Origin: Bacteroidota bacterium
GTDB lineage: Bacteria; Bacteroidota; Bacteroidia; NS11-12g; UBA955
Assembly (NCBI GenBank): GCA_025354385.1
Contig: JANXMZ010000009.1
Location: 36,374 to 100,373 of the forward strand
Reading direction: 5' to 3'
Length of the DNA: 64,000 nt
Positions within the stretch are counted from its first letter, which is position 1. Each line of letters begins with the position of its first letter. Below the pieces are notes generated by a model. The model saw nothing but the letters and a program-made list of their open reading frames with translations, was not told the DNA's origin and ran no database searches. A program made the translations under genes and the position numbers. This document shows positions 1 to 8,896 of this stretch, piece after piece.

Positions 1-189
1 TATAATTTCATTTTCAAAATTAAAAAACAATTCACCTTTGTAGAAAACACAACGAAATGAAGAATTATTAAATTCAAAATAGATTTCATCAATTGTATTG
101 CTAAAACACTTAACCAGATATTGTTTACTGACAATGTCATTCAATGTATCGCTGATAGCTGCAAGTAGAAAACAATTGTGTTGATGCAT
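1..189 (-). CDS. NFACT/RqcH-family protein, N-terminal part (partial)
   Basis: A 63-codon reading frame starts at an ATG at 189 on the minus strand and runs open off the left edge of the window. It begins MHQHNCFLLAAISDTLN and continues with DIVSKQYLVKCFSNTIDEI. The pattern of an MHxNxxFL start, a short helix, a xVxxCFSxxxDE segment and then beta strands resembles the N-terminus of NFACT/FbpA-type proteins (RqcH, bacterial Rqc2 homologues), which in the family bind stalled 50S subunits and recruit tRNA-Ala for C-terminal tailing. Only about a tenth of the expected length is visible, so the call rests on template resemblance. It is co-directional with map and lies just past map's terminator-like hairpin. 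Confidence 0.55.
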   Translation of the reverse strand, partial: MHQHNCFLLAAISDTLNDIVSKQYLVKCFSNTIDEIYFEFNNSSFRCVFYKGELFFNFENEII

Positions 190-219
190 TAATTTCAGAG
201 GTGGTTAATAAGATATATA

Positions 220-242
220 AATTGGGGGATTGGCCCCCAATT
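220..242 (-). terminator. Terminator-like hairpin after map
   Basis: A perfect 9-bp stem (AATTGGGGG / CCCCCAATT) with a 5-nt loop lies one base beyond the stop codon of map. On the minus strand it is followed by an A/T-rich tract rather than a clean run of T, so it could be an imperfect intrinsic terminator or a 3'-end stabilising hairpin between map and the downstream NFACT-like gene. Confidence 0.65.
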
Positions 243-243
243 A

Positions 244-1008
244 TTAATAGTCACCATTGATGTCCGTTAATGCTTCACAGCCTGTTTCTGTGATAAGCAT
301 AGTGTGTTCAAATTGGGCGGAGAGTTTACCGTCAATCGTTCTGGCAGTCCATCCATCCTTTCTATCTACTTTGCATCTAGCTTTGCCCGCGTTAATCATA
401 GGTTCAATTGTAAAAGTCATGCCTGGTTTTAAAATAGGACCTGAATTTCTTTTAGCCACATGGTCTACTTGAGGGTCTTCATGAAAACGAATACCAACAC
501 CGTGTCCACAAAACTCAAAAACAACACTGTAACCATTTTTAACAGCATGCTCATTGATAACAAAGCCAATATTTCCCAAATGATTGCCTGGATAGCATTC
601 TTTAATTCCTAAATGAAGACATTCATTGGTCACTTTAATTAAACTTTTAGCGTAAGGGCTTACCTCTCCAACTTCATACATACGGCAGGTATCGCCAAAA
701 TAACCATTGAGAATAGTGGTTACATCTACATTTACAATGTCTCCGTACTTTAATTCATAATCATTGGGAACACCGTGGCATACTACATCATTGGGCGAAA
801 CACATGTTGCGTATTTATATCCCTTATAACCTTTGGTAGCAGCTTTAGCACCGTGTTTTGTCACAAACTCCTCCGCCAATCGGTCTATTTCAATTGTTTT
901 GATACCCGGCTTAATATACTGCTCTAAATATTTTAAAGTTTCTGCTGCTAATTTGCTACTGGCTCTGATGCCGTCAATCTGCTCCTGATTTTTAATGATA
1001 ATGGCCAC
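244..1008 (-). CDS. map: Type I methionine aminopeptidase
   Basis: Cytosolic metallopeptidase that removes the initiator methionine from nascent proteins. The 254-aa length fits type I enzymes. The five expected metal ligands are visible: D95 (NVDVT), D106 (GDTC), H169 (CGHGVG), E202 (IEPM) and E234 (QFEHT), with the substrate-binding His at 78 (VCHGV). There is no N-terminal SH3/zinc extension. A TAnnTTTG box on the minus strand at 1028-1035 leaves a leader of about 19 nt. The gene is followed by a strong hairpin. The identification is secure; nothing in the sequence looks abnormal. Confidence 0.97.
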   Translation of the reverse strand: MAIIIKNQEQIDGIRASSKLAAETLKYLEQYIKPGIKTIEIDRLAEEFVTKHGAKAATKGYKGYKYATCVSPNDVVCHGVPNDYELKYGDIVNVDVTTILNGYFGDTCRMYEVGEVSPYAKSLIKVTNECLHLGIKECYPGNHLGNIGFVINEHAVKNGYSVVFEFCGHGVGIRFHEDPQVDHVAKRNSGPILKPGMTFTIEPMINAGKARCKVDRKDGWTARTIDGKLSAQFEHTMLITETGCEALTDINGDY

Positions 1009-1027
1009 TTAATGATAATTAAAGGTG

Positions 1028-1035
1028 CAAATTTA
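1028..1035 (-). promoter_or_regulatory. -7 promoter box of map (TAAATTTG)
   Basis: The minus strand reads TAAATTTG, an exact match to the Bacteroidota TAnnTTTG -7 element, 19 nt upstream of the map ATG. No convincing -33 TTTG was found at the usual distance. Confidence 0.6.
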
Positions 1036-1099
1036 ATACAAAATAGGCAGTCTAATAGTAAGTATTTAGAACCATTGACTTTCACTGTTGTAAAAAAGA

Positions 1100-2197
1100 T
1101 TAAAATGAAACTGCAAGGGATGTGGTGGTAAACAAATTGTATTTGGAAAATTGCTGGTTTAATTTAAGGATCTTATCATCAACATCACTCACTAGCGCCC
1201 TGCCTTCTATTCGCCAAACCGTAAATTCGTTAATATTGTAGTCAAGATTAAGGGAATATCCGAAGGTATTAAATCCATTATTATTCCCAAGCTTTATCAT
1301 CACTTTGTTGGGGTCACTATAGTACTCTATCCTGCCAGCTATTTTTAATTTTGAGTTTAATTGGTATCTTAAAATCAATACAGGAGAATACCATATATCT
1401 GTGCCATTTCTTCTGTGCAATGTATCTCTTCCTTGTTGCATCCCAATGTCAAAGCCTGCAATTAAACCTAGTCTTTTTTTAATTTGCCATTGTCCATAGA
1501 AATTATTGAAAAATCGCCATTTTTTGAAACTGTCATTTTGTTCATTACCCAAATAAGTGCTCCAGTTTAAAATATTTTTAGCTTTGGTAGTATACATAAA
1601 CTGTGTTCCAAATGCAGGTGTTTGATTATTAGGAATACGTTGTATCCGTTGCCAACCATTTAAAATGAAAAAGGATAATTGGAGGTTATCATCTTTTGAA
1701 TTGTAAACCATTTTAATTCCAGATTCAAAATAGGGTGAATTATCTGCTAATAAACTTCTTGTAAGATTCCAACAGTTCTTACCAATAGCGCTTTCAAAGC
1801 CAATATGAGAAGGCATGATGCCCATGTCCAACCAAAAGTTTCTTTTTTCAGAAAGTTTAATTCCTACATTAGCTTCAAATATATTTTTAAGCACACCAGG
1901 TTCTGATGCAAGATTAGCTTCAGAATAAGTGCCTGCCATGAGTGCAAAATTACCGCGGACATTTTTAGTTGAATAATTCGCTTTTACAAAACCAAGATTT
2001 AAAGTAAATTCGTTATGGCGATTAAAACTACAAAAATAACTAGGTCTAGTATGATTGGCTGCTTGTTCAAAATCATAGCAATAATAGGTTTCAATATAAC
2101 CTGAAAGTTTAAGTGGATTTGGTTCAAAACGGGTTGTGTCGTTCGCGTTTAAATGAAAACAGTAAATGGAAAAAATTAATAATTTGATTTTTTTCAT
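1100..2197 (-). CDS. Outer-membrane beta-barrel porin (BBP2/OmpL-like)
   Basis: A 365-aa protein with a Sec signal peptide (KLLIFSIYCFHLNA) and then alternating amphipathic strands ending in an aromatic terminal residue (SLAVSF), as expected for an outer-membrane barrel. The opening segment (LKLSGYIETYYCYDF), the GIMPSHIGFES region and the FFILNGWQRI segment resemble the putative beta-barrel porin-2 family (PF07642), common in Bacteroidota. It lies 11 nt downstream of kup on the same strand, so the two are probably co-transcribed. A role as the outer-membrane entry route for K+ or another small solute is inference from that pairing only; the specificity cannot be read from the sequence. Confidence 0.75.
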   Translation of the reverse strand: MKKIKLLIFSIYCFHLNANDTTRFEPNPLKLSGYIETYYCYDFEQAANHTRPSYFCSFNRHNEFTLNLGFVKANYSTKNVRGNFALMAGTYSEANLASEPGVLKNIFEANVGIKLSEKRNFWLDMGIMPSHIGFESAIGKNCWNLTRSLLADNSPYFESGIKMVYNSKDDNLQLSFFILNGWQRIQRIPNNQTPAFGTQFMYTTKAKNILNWSTYLGNEQNDSFKKWRFFNNFYGQWQIKKRLGLIAGFDIGMQQGRDTLHRRNGTDIWYSPVLILRYQLNSKLKIAGRIEYYSDPNKVMIKLGNNNGFNTFGYSLNLDYNINEFTVWRIEGRALVSDVDDKILKLNQQFSKYNLFTTTSLAVSF

Positions 2198-2208
2198 TTA
2201 TTGCAGAA

Positions 2209-4167
2209 TCAACATTTTCTAATTAAATCTACTTTTTCAATTTTGTGATAAACCAGTGGAATTAGTTCAGTAATTACATCACTCTTATCAAGACCAAACG
2301 CTTTTTCGTCAGTTTGACTTAGGCTCTTCAATTTGAAATATGATTTTAATAATAACCCTTCTCTTAATTCAAATTCATTTTCAACGGAAAGGAATTTTTC
2401 TATTACAACAAATTTAAAGTCGGGTTCCGCATTGTATTTCGTAGAGCCATCAGGACGAATATGTAGGTTTAATTCTTTTTGCTCAACTAAATCGGCCACA
2501 ATTTTCTTGAAGAACAATTCGGCTCTAGGTTGAACTCTAAAGCCAATATTAATATTAACCTTGATAACCTTATCATCAATTAATTCATCCACTTCATAAT
2601 TGAGCGAATAGGGCTCATCTGTGCGGTGTAAATGCAGAAACCAGTATACATCGGCACGCTTAGGTTTCTTAGAAAAAATGGAATTAATGATTTTCTCTTC
2701 TACTTCATGGTAATTGTTGGCCTTGGTAAGATAAATTAAATGAGTTGAGAATTTTGTTACGGACTCATCGCAACTTAATTCTTGTATTTGTGCAGTGTAT
2801 TTTTCAAGTCGAGTAAATTTGGTTAATTTATTATTTATTTTTCTACCAAAGTACACCGTGTACATGATAACAAAAAACAAAGATGATATTATTACTGTGA
2901 TGTAACCTCCTTCGGGAAATTTTTTTATGTTAGCTATAAAAAATGATACTTCAATTATAAAAAAGAATATGAAAATAAATCCAGCAAGTGCTTTGTTCCA
3001 CCTCAATCTGTATCTAAGGAAACAATAAAGTAAAATGGTGGTCATCATCATTGCCATTGTAATTGCTAGTCCATAGGCCGCTTCCATATTGGTAGAGGAC
3101 TGGAAATGCAGAATCATTAGGACACACCCAATCCACATAATTGAATTGATACTTGGAATGTATATTTGACCTTTCAAATTCGAAGGTTGTCTTACCGTAA
3201 CCCTCGGCCAAAAATTTAAGTTCATAGCCTCACTGATTAATGTAAACGATCCACTAATGAGTGCTTGCGATGCAATAATGGCAGCCGAGGTAGCGATAAT
3301 AATGCCCGGTATTAAGAACCAATCAGGCATCATTTCGAAAAATGGCTTTCTACCCTCTAAATGAGTTGAACCTTGGTTTAACAGCCATACTGCTTGGCCA
3401 AGGTAATTTACAATCAAACATATTTTAACAAAACCCCAAGTAATACGAATATTCTTTTTTCCGCAATGTCCTAAGTCGGAATACAAAGCCTCGGCACCAG
3501 TTGTAGCTAAGAAAACGCCACCTAACAGCCAAAAACCTTGAGGGTAATTTGCCAAAAGGTCAATAGCATATTTAGGGTTAAGCGCCTTTAGAATACTCGG
3601 ACAAATCATTATTTGAGAAATACCAACAACAAATAACATAGCAAACCAAACTAACATGGCTGGCCCGAAAATGGTACCAATATAATGTGTTCCAAAGCGC
3701 TGTAAAAAAAACAGAAGTGATAAGATAACAATTACAATTGGCACAGTAGGGATATCAGGAATTATTTTATCTAACCCTTCAATGGCTGATAAACCTTCTA
3801 CGGCTGATACAACAGAAATAGGAGGGGTTATAATGCCATCGGCTAAAAGTGTTACTGCTCCTATAATAGTTGGAATGATTAATTTTTTGCGATACCTCCT
3901 TACCAGAGCATAGAGCGAAAAAATTCCTCCTTCACCTTCGTTATCTGCTTTCAAGGTTAGCCAAATATACTTTATTGTTGTCTGAAAAACCAGTGTCCAC
4001 ACGATACAAGAGATGCTGCCCAAAACTAACATTTCCGTAATCAATTTGTCGTCTATTATCGCATTTAAAACATATAAAGGACTTGTACCAATATCACCAT
4101 AGATAATACCTAGTGCAACTAATAATGTGGCGGCGGTTACCTTGCTATTTCTGTCCTTGTGTTTCAT
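2209..4167 (-). CDS. kup: Potassium uptake protein, KUP family
   Basis: Inner-membrane K+ (probably K+/H+ symport) transporter. The 652-aa length is typical. About 12 hydrophobic segments occupy the first 440 residues, followed by a hydrophilic cytoplasmic C-terminal domain of about 200 residues. Family signatures seen include GIIYGDIGTSPLYV near residue 25, DNEGEGGIFSLYALVRR near 80, and TGAEALYSDLGHCG near 225. A -7 box on the minus strand at 4212-4219 gives a leader of about 44 nt. It forms a two-gene unit with the porin-like gene that starts 11 nt after its stop codon. Confidence 0.97.
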   Translation of the reverse strand: MKHKDRNSKVTAATLLVALGIIYGDIGTSPLYVLNAIIDDKLITEMLVLGSISCIVWTLVFQTTIKYIWLTLKADNEGEGGIFSLYALVRRYRKKLIIPTIIGAVTLLADGIITPPISVVSAVEGLSAIEGLDKIIPDIPTVPIVIVILSLLFFLQRFGTHYIGTIFGPAMLVWFAMLFVVGISQIMICPSILKALNPKYAIDLLANYPQGFWLLGGVFLATTGAEALYSDLGHCGKKNIRITWGFVKICLIVNYLGQAVWLLNQGSTHLEGRKPFFEMMPDWFLIPGIIIATSAAIIASQALISGSFTLISEAMNLNFWPRVTVRQPSNLKGQIYIPSINSIMWIGCVLMILHFQSSTNMEAAYGLAITMAMMMTTILLYCFLRYRLRWNKALAGFIFIFFFIIEVSFFIANIKKFPEGGYITVIISSLFFVIMYTVYFGRKINNKLTKFTRLEKYTAQIQELSCDESVTKFSTHLIYLTKANNYHEVEEKIINSIFSKKPKRADVYWFLHLHRTDEPYSLNYEVDELIDDKVIKVNINIGFRVQPRAELFFKKIVADLVEQKELNLHIRPDGSTKYNAEPDFKFVVIEKFLSVENEFELREGLLLKSYFKLKSLSQTDEKAFGLDKSDVITELIPLVYHKIEKVDLIRKC

Positions 4168-4211
4168 TATAACATTTATATGATTGTTAATTCGACTTTC
4201 AAAATGAAGTG

Positions 4212-4219
4212 CAAATGTA
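4212..4219 (-). promoter_or_regulatory. -7 promoter box of the kup-porin unit (TACATTTG)
   Basis: The minus strand reads TACATTTG, matching TAnnTTTG, 44 nt upstream of the kup start codon. No clear -33 element was seen at the normal distance. Confidence 0.5.
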
Positions 4220-4311
4220 AATCTACTTTGACAAAAATATTATAAACTGCGAAATTATATTTAATGATATTAACAACATTAAAGAAAAACTTAAAACTTA
4301 TTTAATTTCAT

Positions 4312-4319
4312 TACTTTTG
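4312..4319 (+). promoter_or_regulatory. -7 promoter box of prfB (TACTTTTG)
   Basis: An exact TAnnTTTG match ends only 5 nt before the prfB ATG at 4325. If transcription starts 4-9 nt after the box, as is usual in Bacteroidota, the mRNA would be leaderless or nearly so. Confidence 0.65.
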
Positions 4320-4324
4320 CAACT

Positions 4325-5423
4325 ATGAATAATGAGCAATTGAAGGATATAAGAGGCCGTGTTGAGGCTTTGGGGAGGTATCTTTGACATCGAACAGAAA
4401 TTAGCTTTAATAGCTGACGAAGAATCGCAAACACTTGCACCTGACTTCTGGAATGATTCTACAAAGGCAGAAAAACATCTTAAAAAAATCAAAGAAAAAA
4501 AATTCTGGACAGAAGCGTATAAGCATTGTCAGGATGGATTATCTGACATAGAAATATTAAAAGAATTTAGTGAAATTGGAGAAGCAAGCGATGCCGAAGT
4601 TGAAGAGGCCTATAAAAAAACAATTTTATTTCTTGAAAGTTTAGAAATGAAAAATATGCTGCGCCATGAAGAAGATCGATTAGGAGCAGTTTTAACCATC
4701 AATAGTGGCGCAGGTGGCACAGAAAGTTGCGATTGGGCTTCTATGCTAGCGCGCATGTATATGATGTGGGGAGAAAAAAACGGATATTCTGTAACTGAAA
4801 TTGATAAACAAGACGGAGATGTGGCAGGTATTAAATCCATCACTTTAGAATTTGAAGGTAGCTTTCCCTATGGTTATTTAAAAGGTGAGAGTGGTGTTCA
4901 CAGATTGGTGCGTATTTCGCCTTTTGATAGCAACGCAAAAAGACACACATCTTTTGCAAGTGTTTATGCCTATCCAATGATAGACGATGAAATAAAAATT
5001 GAAGTAAACCCTGCAGATGTTGATTTGCAGACAAGCAGAAGCGGTGGAGCTGGAGGGCAAAATGTGAACAAGGTAGAAACCAAAGTTCAATTAACGCACC
5101 GTCCAACGGGAATAGTTGTTATTTGTCAAAAGGCACGTTCTCAAGGCGAAAATAGAGAATTGGCCATGCAAATGTTGAAATCGCAGTTATATGAATTGGA
5201 ATTAAGAAAGCAAAATGAAGCCCGTGATGCTATTGAAGCAAGCAAGATGAAAATAGAATGGGGTTCGCAAATTAGAAATTATGTTTTCCATCCCTATAAA
5301 CTTGTGAAAGATGTAAGGACGGGGGTTGAAACCAGCAATGTAGGTGCCGTCATGGATGGGTATTTGGATGAGTTTATTAAAGGTTATCTAATGGCGCTAG
5401 GAGGAAATACCGTAAATAAATAA
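4325..5423 (+). CDS. prfB: Peptide chain release factor 2 (programmed +1 frameshift)
   Basis: RF2 terminates translation at UGA and UAA. The gene is in two frames, 4325-4384 then 4386-5423. The first 20 codons ([20 protein letters not shown]) end at an in-frame TGA at 4385-4387; a +1 shift at CTT-T gives ...[10 protein letters not shown]. The joined protein is 365 aa, as expected for RF2. The UGA-recognition SPF motif lies at 198-200 and the catalytic GGQ at about 243-245. Reading the second frame alone would give a false N-terminus from an upstream out-of-frame ATG at 4359. The start is supported by the -7 box 5 nt upstream. Expression should be autoregulated: low RF2 favours the frameshift. 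Confidence 0.97.
4372..4388 (+). promoter_or_regulatory. prfB programmed +1 frameshift signal
   Basis: GGGGAGG (Shine-Dalgarno-like, 4372-4378), a 3-nt spacer TAT, then CTT TGA C. Spacing and slippery codon match the classical RF2 autoregulatory site: an anti-SD-pairing block immediately upstream of CUU, a UGA stop and a following C that weakens termination. Confidence 0.95.
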
Positions 5424-5452
5424 ATTCAATTTTTTTTAAGAATAAAGGCTCT

Positions 5453-6310
5453 ATGAGTAAAAGTATAAAAATTATAGAATGTCCACGTGATGCCATGCAA
5501 GGTTTTCATCACAACATTGCAACCAAAGATAAAGTAGAATATATTAATTCCCTTTTGAGAGTTGGGTTTGATGTTTTAGATTGTGGTAGTTTTGTGTCTC
5601 CCAAAGCAGTGCCAATGCTGGCAGATACAAAAGAGGTTTTAGATGCCATAGATACAGAAGGTACTGCAACGAAACTGTTGGTGATAGTAGCAAACGAACG
5701 CGGTGCGCAAGAAGCCGCAGCTTTTAAACAAGTTGATTTTATTGGGTATCCTTTTAGCATTTCTGAGCAGTTTCAATTGCGCAACACAAATCATTCTATG
5801 GATGAGTCATTAGATATTTTGAAAAACATGTTATCCATTTCGGCTCAATTTGGCAAACAACTGGTTGTTTATTTATCCATGGGTTTCGGAAACCCTTACA
5901 ATGATTTTTGGAGCGCTGATTATGCTGTTGAATGGTGTCAAAAATTAGCCAATTTGGGTGTAAAAACAATTAGTTTATCGGATACCATCGGAATAGCGAA
6001 TCCGAAAGATATTACAAAAATATTTACAAAATGTCTTGATATTTTACCTCATGTTGAATTTGGGGCTCATTTTCATACCCGCCCTGACAATTATTTGCAA
6101 AATATTTCAGCTGCCTATATCGCAGGATGCAGAAGATTTGATAGTGCAATGAAAGGTTTTGGAGGATGTCCATTTGCTTCTGATGAACTCACAGGCAATT
6201 TACCAACAGAGGCCCTTATTTCTTATCTCCGTCATATTGAAGAACCTTTGCAAATTAATCAAGATAATTTTGACAAGGCCTATTTGCTTGCCGGTAAAAT
6301 TTTTATTTAA
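5453..6310 (+). CDS. Hydroxymethylglutaryl-CoA lyase
   Basis: Cleaves 3-hydroxy-3-methylglutaryl-CoA to acetoacetate and acetyl-CoA, the last step of leucine catabolism. The 285-aa TIM barrel carries the HMGL-like signature ECPRDAMQG at the N-terminus (R12, D13 catalytic/metal), the metal-binding HxH in GAHFHTRPDN near 205, and the C-terminal GGCPFASDELTGNLPTE segment with the catalytic-loop Cys near 238. The family includes related aldolases, but these motifs favour the lyase. It lies 29 nt after prfB and its 3' end overlaps the convergent PPK2 gene by 8 nt. Confidence 0.9.
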   Translation: MSKSIKIIECPRDAMQGFHHNIATKDKVEYINSLLRVGFDVLDCGSFVSPKAVPMLADTKEVLDAIDTEGTATKLLVIVANERGAQEAAAFKQVDFIGYPFSISEQFQLRNTNHSMDESLDILKNMLSISAQFGKQLVVYLSMGFGNPYNDFWSADYAVEWCQKLANLGVKTISLSDTIGIANPKDITKIFTKCLDILPHVEFGAHFHTRPDNYLQNISAAYIAGCRRFDSAMKGFGGCPFASDELTGNLPTEALISYLRHIEEPLQINQDNFDKAYLLAGKIFI

Positions 6311-7211
6311 CACCCGTTATTGTCTCGGCTTCTAACTCTTTTCTACCTTGCTCTAATAACAATTTATCTGCCTTGGTTAAAATTGGGTATTGTAAATTGA
6401 GAGATTCCAGCGTTTCTAATAAAATATCGCCAACAATTACTCGGCTTACCCATTGGTTATCTGCAGGAATAATATGCCAAGGAGCATGTTTAGTGCTTGT
6501 GTTTTCAATCATTTCCTGATAAACCTTTTGATATTGATTCCAAAGTTTACGCTCTTTTAAGTCGGCTAATTTGAATTTCCAATTTTTAGATGGATCGGTT
6601 GTTCTTTCTAGTAATCGCACCCGTTGTTCATCCTTACCCATATTTAAAAATATTTTAATAATGATGGTGCCATTTTTTACTAAATGCCTTTCCATTTCAT
6701 TAATCGAACGGTATCTGTTTTCCCAAAATTTTTCATCAATATTATTGATAGTATTTACACCTGGTAAATTTTGATTCAGTATGAATTCTGGATGAACTTT
6801 TGTTACCAAAACTTCTTCATAATAAGAGCGATTAAAGACTCCAATTTTCCCCTTTCCAGGCAATACCTTATTGGTTCGCCATAAAAAATCATGGTCTAAT
6901 TCTTCAGCGCTCGGTTGTTTAAACCCAACCACCTGAACACCTTGGGGATTAATGCCAGACAGTACGTGTTTAATGCAACTGTCTTTGCCAGAAGCATCGA
7001 TGGCTTGAAGCACTAATAAAACAGCGTGTTTATTCTGCGCAAATAATTTGTCTTGAAGCCTTGATATATCTTCTTTGTAGGATTCCAATTTAGATTTAAT
7101 GATTTTTTCACTATGGTATCCAGCATTGTAGTTAGGACTGTAATTTTTAAGTTTAAATTTTTTTCCATTTACCACTTTTATTTTAAGGTCATCTGTAATT
7201 TTTGCTTTCAT
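6303..7211 (-). CDS. Polyphosphate kinase 2 family protein
   Basis: A 302-aa PPK2-type kinase that transfers phosphate between polyphosphate and nucleotides (AMP or ADP, depending on subclass). It contains a Walker-A-like DASGKDS at 72-78 and a Walker-B-like GVFNRSYYEE at 124-133, followed by a lid-helix region rich in Arg and Lys (VRLLERTTDPSKNWKF). Length and the single domain fit class I or III PPK2; I cannot assign the nucleotide preference. The convergent overlap with the HMG-CoA lyase gene leaves no room for a separate terminator. Confidence 0.92.
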   Translation of the reverse strand: MKAKITDDLKIKVVNGKKFKLKNYSPNYNAGYHSEKIIKSKLESYKEDISRLQDKLFAQNKHAVLLVLQAIDASGKDSCIKHVLSGINPQGVQVVGFKQPSAEELDHDFLWRTNKVLPGKGKIGVFNRSYYEEVLVTKVHPEFILNQNLPGVNTINNIDEKFWENRYRSINEMERHLVKNGTIIIKIFLNMGKDEQRVRLLERTTDPSKNWKFKLADLKERKLWNQYQKVYQEMIENTSTKHAPWHIIPADNQWVSRVIVGDILLETLESLNLQYPILTKADKLLLEQGRKELEAETITGVK

Positions 7212-7243
7212 GATTTTTATTGAATGTATTTTGTAATAATTGA

Positions 7244-7771
7244 TTAAAACATAATGCCGGCTCGAATGACATAAGGTTGTCCGTAAATATTGTTATTGGG
7301 CGGAAATTTCAATAAATAATAAGCGGAAATATAAAAACCACTGCCGGGCATATAACCCCCACCAGCTAGTAAGTAATCATTCCAAGCTCTGGTGGTTTGA
7401 TAACTATAGTTGAGTACTTGGTATTCTGTTTGAAGAAAGAATTGTGAGCTAACAAAATACCTTACAAAGGCATTACCACCGTAAATTTGATAGTTGGCAG
7501 TTCCGTATTTTAAGTATTGATAATTTGCACCAACACCTGCAATTAAGTTTTCTGTTATTTTATAACCTACCTGCGGTTGAATATTGATATTACTGTATGC
7601 AAATCCATTCGTGCTGCCGAAACCGAATCCCCCACCTACATTAAATTTTAACCGTTTAATGAAAGGTATTTTTTGGGTGGTGTCTTTCTGTTGGTTTCTA
7701 TCATCCTGTCCTATTAAATTCCCATAAAGACTAGAAAAAAGGACAAAAAATAAAATGTTTTTCACTTTCAT
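7244..7771 (-). CDS. Small outer-membrane beta-barrel protein, function unknown
   Basis: A 175-aa protein with a signal peptide ([18 protein letters not shown]), a short polar linker rich in D, Q and K, and then about eight amphipathic strands ([34 protein letters not shown] and so on) ending in YVIRAGIMF with a terminal Phe, as expected for a small barrel. It is divergent from serC. No specific family is recognised; an OmpW/OmpA-like small barrel or a Bacteroidota-specific porin-family protein are both possible. Confidence 0.65.
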   Translation of the reverse strand: MKVKNILFFVLFSSLYGNLIGQDDRNQQKDTTQKIPFIKRLKFNVGGGFGFGSTNGFAYSNINIQPQVGYKITENLIAGVGANYQYLKYGTANYQIYGGNAFVRYFVSSQFFLQTEYQVLNYSYQTTRAWNDYLLAGGGYMPGSGFYISAYYLLKFPPNNNIYGQPYVIRAGIMF

Positions 7772-7795
7772 TGCTTTTGTGTTTCAATATTAGAT

Positions 7796-7803
7796 TAATT
7801 TTG
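7796..7803 (+). promoter_or_regulatory. -7 promoter box of the serC operon (TAATTTTG)
   Basis: An exact TAnnTTTG match lies 24 nt upstream of the serC ATG. TTTG-like sequences lie upstream near 7776-7779 at a slightly short distance (about 16 nt). Confidence 0.6.
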
Positions 7804-7827
7804 CAATCGAAAAAAATAAAATATACA

Positions 7828-8886
7828 ATGTCAAAAATTCACAACTTTTCAGCAGGCCCATCTATTTTGCCACAGGAAGTCATAGATGCTTCAATTGAAG
7901 GAATTAGAAATTTCGCTGGTACAGGATTATCTATTCTTGAAGTTTCACACAGAGGAAAAGAGTTCATAGCTGTAGTTGAAGAAGCCCAAGCAACCATTAA
8001 AGAATTAATGGGTATCCCAGAAGGGTATGAAATAATATTTTTAGGAGGAGGGGCCAGCATGCAATTTTTAATGGTGGCTTATAATTTATTGGAGAGCAAA
8101 GGGGCCTATCTTAAAACAGGTGTATGGGCTGCCAATGCAGTTAAGGAAGCCAAATATCTTGGAAATGTTGAAGTTGTAGCAAGTAGCGAGGATAAGAATT
8201 ACAGTTATATTCCCAAAGGATATACCATTCCTACAGATGCGGATTATTTTCACTGCACTAGTAATAATACAATTTATGGCAGTCAAATGCAATCCTTTCC
8301 TGATAGCCCAATAACGGTGGTCTGCGACATGAGTTCTGATATTTTAAGTCGCACTATAGATGTTTCCAAATTTGGTTTAATCTATGCAGGGGCTCAAAAA
8401 AATATGGGTCCTGCCGGTGTTACCGTTGTGATTATTAGAAAAGATATTTTGGGTAAAGTAACCCGTCAAATACCTAGTATGATGAATTATAAAATTCATA
8501 TCGAAAAAGAAACAATGTTTAATACACCCCCAGTTTTTCCGATTTTTTCAATGTTGCAAAACTTAAAATGGGTGAAAAAGGTAGGTGGGGTTGCTGAAAT
8601 GCAAAAAAGAGCAGCTGCAAGGGCTAATTTACTTTATTCTGAAATTGATAACAATCCTTTATTTAAAGGAACCATTGAAATTGAAGACCGTTCTCAAATG
8701 AATGTTTGTTTTATGTTAACTGACGAATCGTTGGAAGAAAAATTCAATGCAGCATGGAAAGCGGCTGGTATTTCTGGAATAAAAGGTCACCGTTCCGTTG
8801 GCGGTTACAGAGCGAGTATGTACAATGCCTTGCCTTTAGAGAGTGTGGAAGCTTTGGTGAATGTAATGAGAACTTTTAATAATTAA
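7828..8886 (+). CDS. serC: Phosphoserine aminotransferase
   Basis: PLP enzyme that converts 3-phosphohydroxypyruvate to phosphoserine in serine biosynthesis. The start is set at the ATG at 7828 ([15 protein letters not shown]), because the longer frame from 7771 runs through the promoter and the family always begins close to the HNFSAGP motif. The resulting 352 aa is normal. Features include [10 protein letters not shown] near 75, the DMSSDILSR segment and the PLP lysine in [16 protein letters not shown] near 190. It is first in an operon with serA (10 nt downstream) and a DUF1015 gene. Confidence 0.96.
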   Translation: MSKIHNFSAGPSILPQEVIDASIEGIRNFAGTGLSILEVSHRGKEFIAVVEEAQATIKELMGIPEGYEIIFLGGGASMQFLMVAYNLLESKGAYLKTGVWAANAVKEAKYLGNVEVVASSEDKNYSYIPKGYTIPTDADYFHCTSNNTIYGSQMQSFPDSPITVVCDMSSDILSRTIDVSKFGLIYAGAQKNMGPAGVTVVIIRKDILGKVTRQIPSMMNYKIHIEKETMFNTPPVFPIFSMLQNLKWVKKVGGVAEMQKRAAARANLLYSEIDNNPLFKGTIEIEDRSQMNVCFMLTDESLEEKFNAAWKAAGISGIKGHRSVGGYRASMYNALPLESVEALVNVMRTFNN

Positions 8887-8896
8887 TTCTATTTAA

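Noticed and set aside
257..472. Plus-strand ORF antisense to map
   Set aside because: A shadow of the conserved map gene; no independent start signal or family motif.
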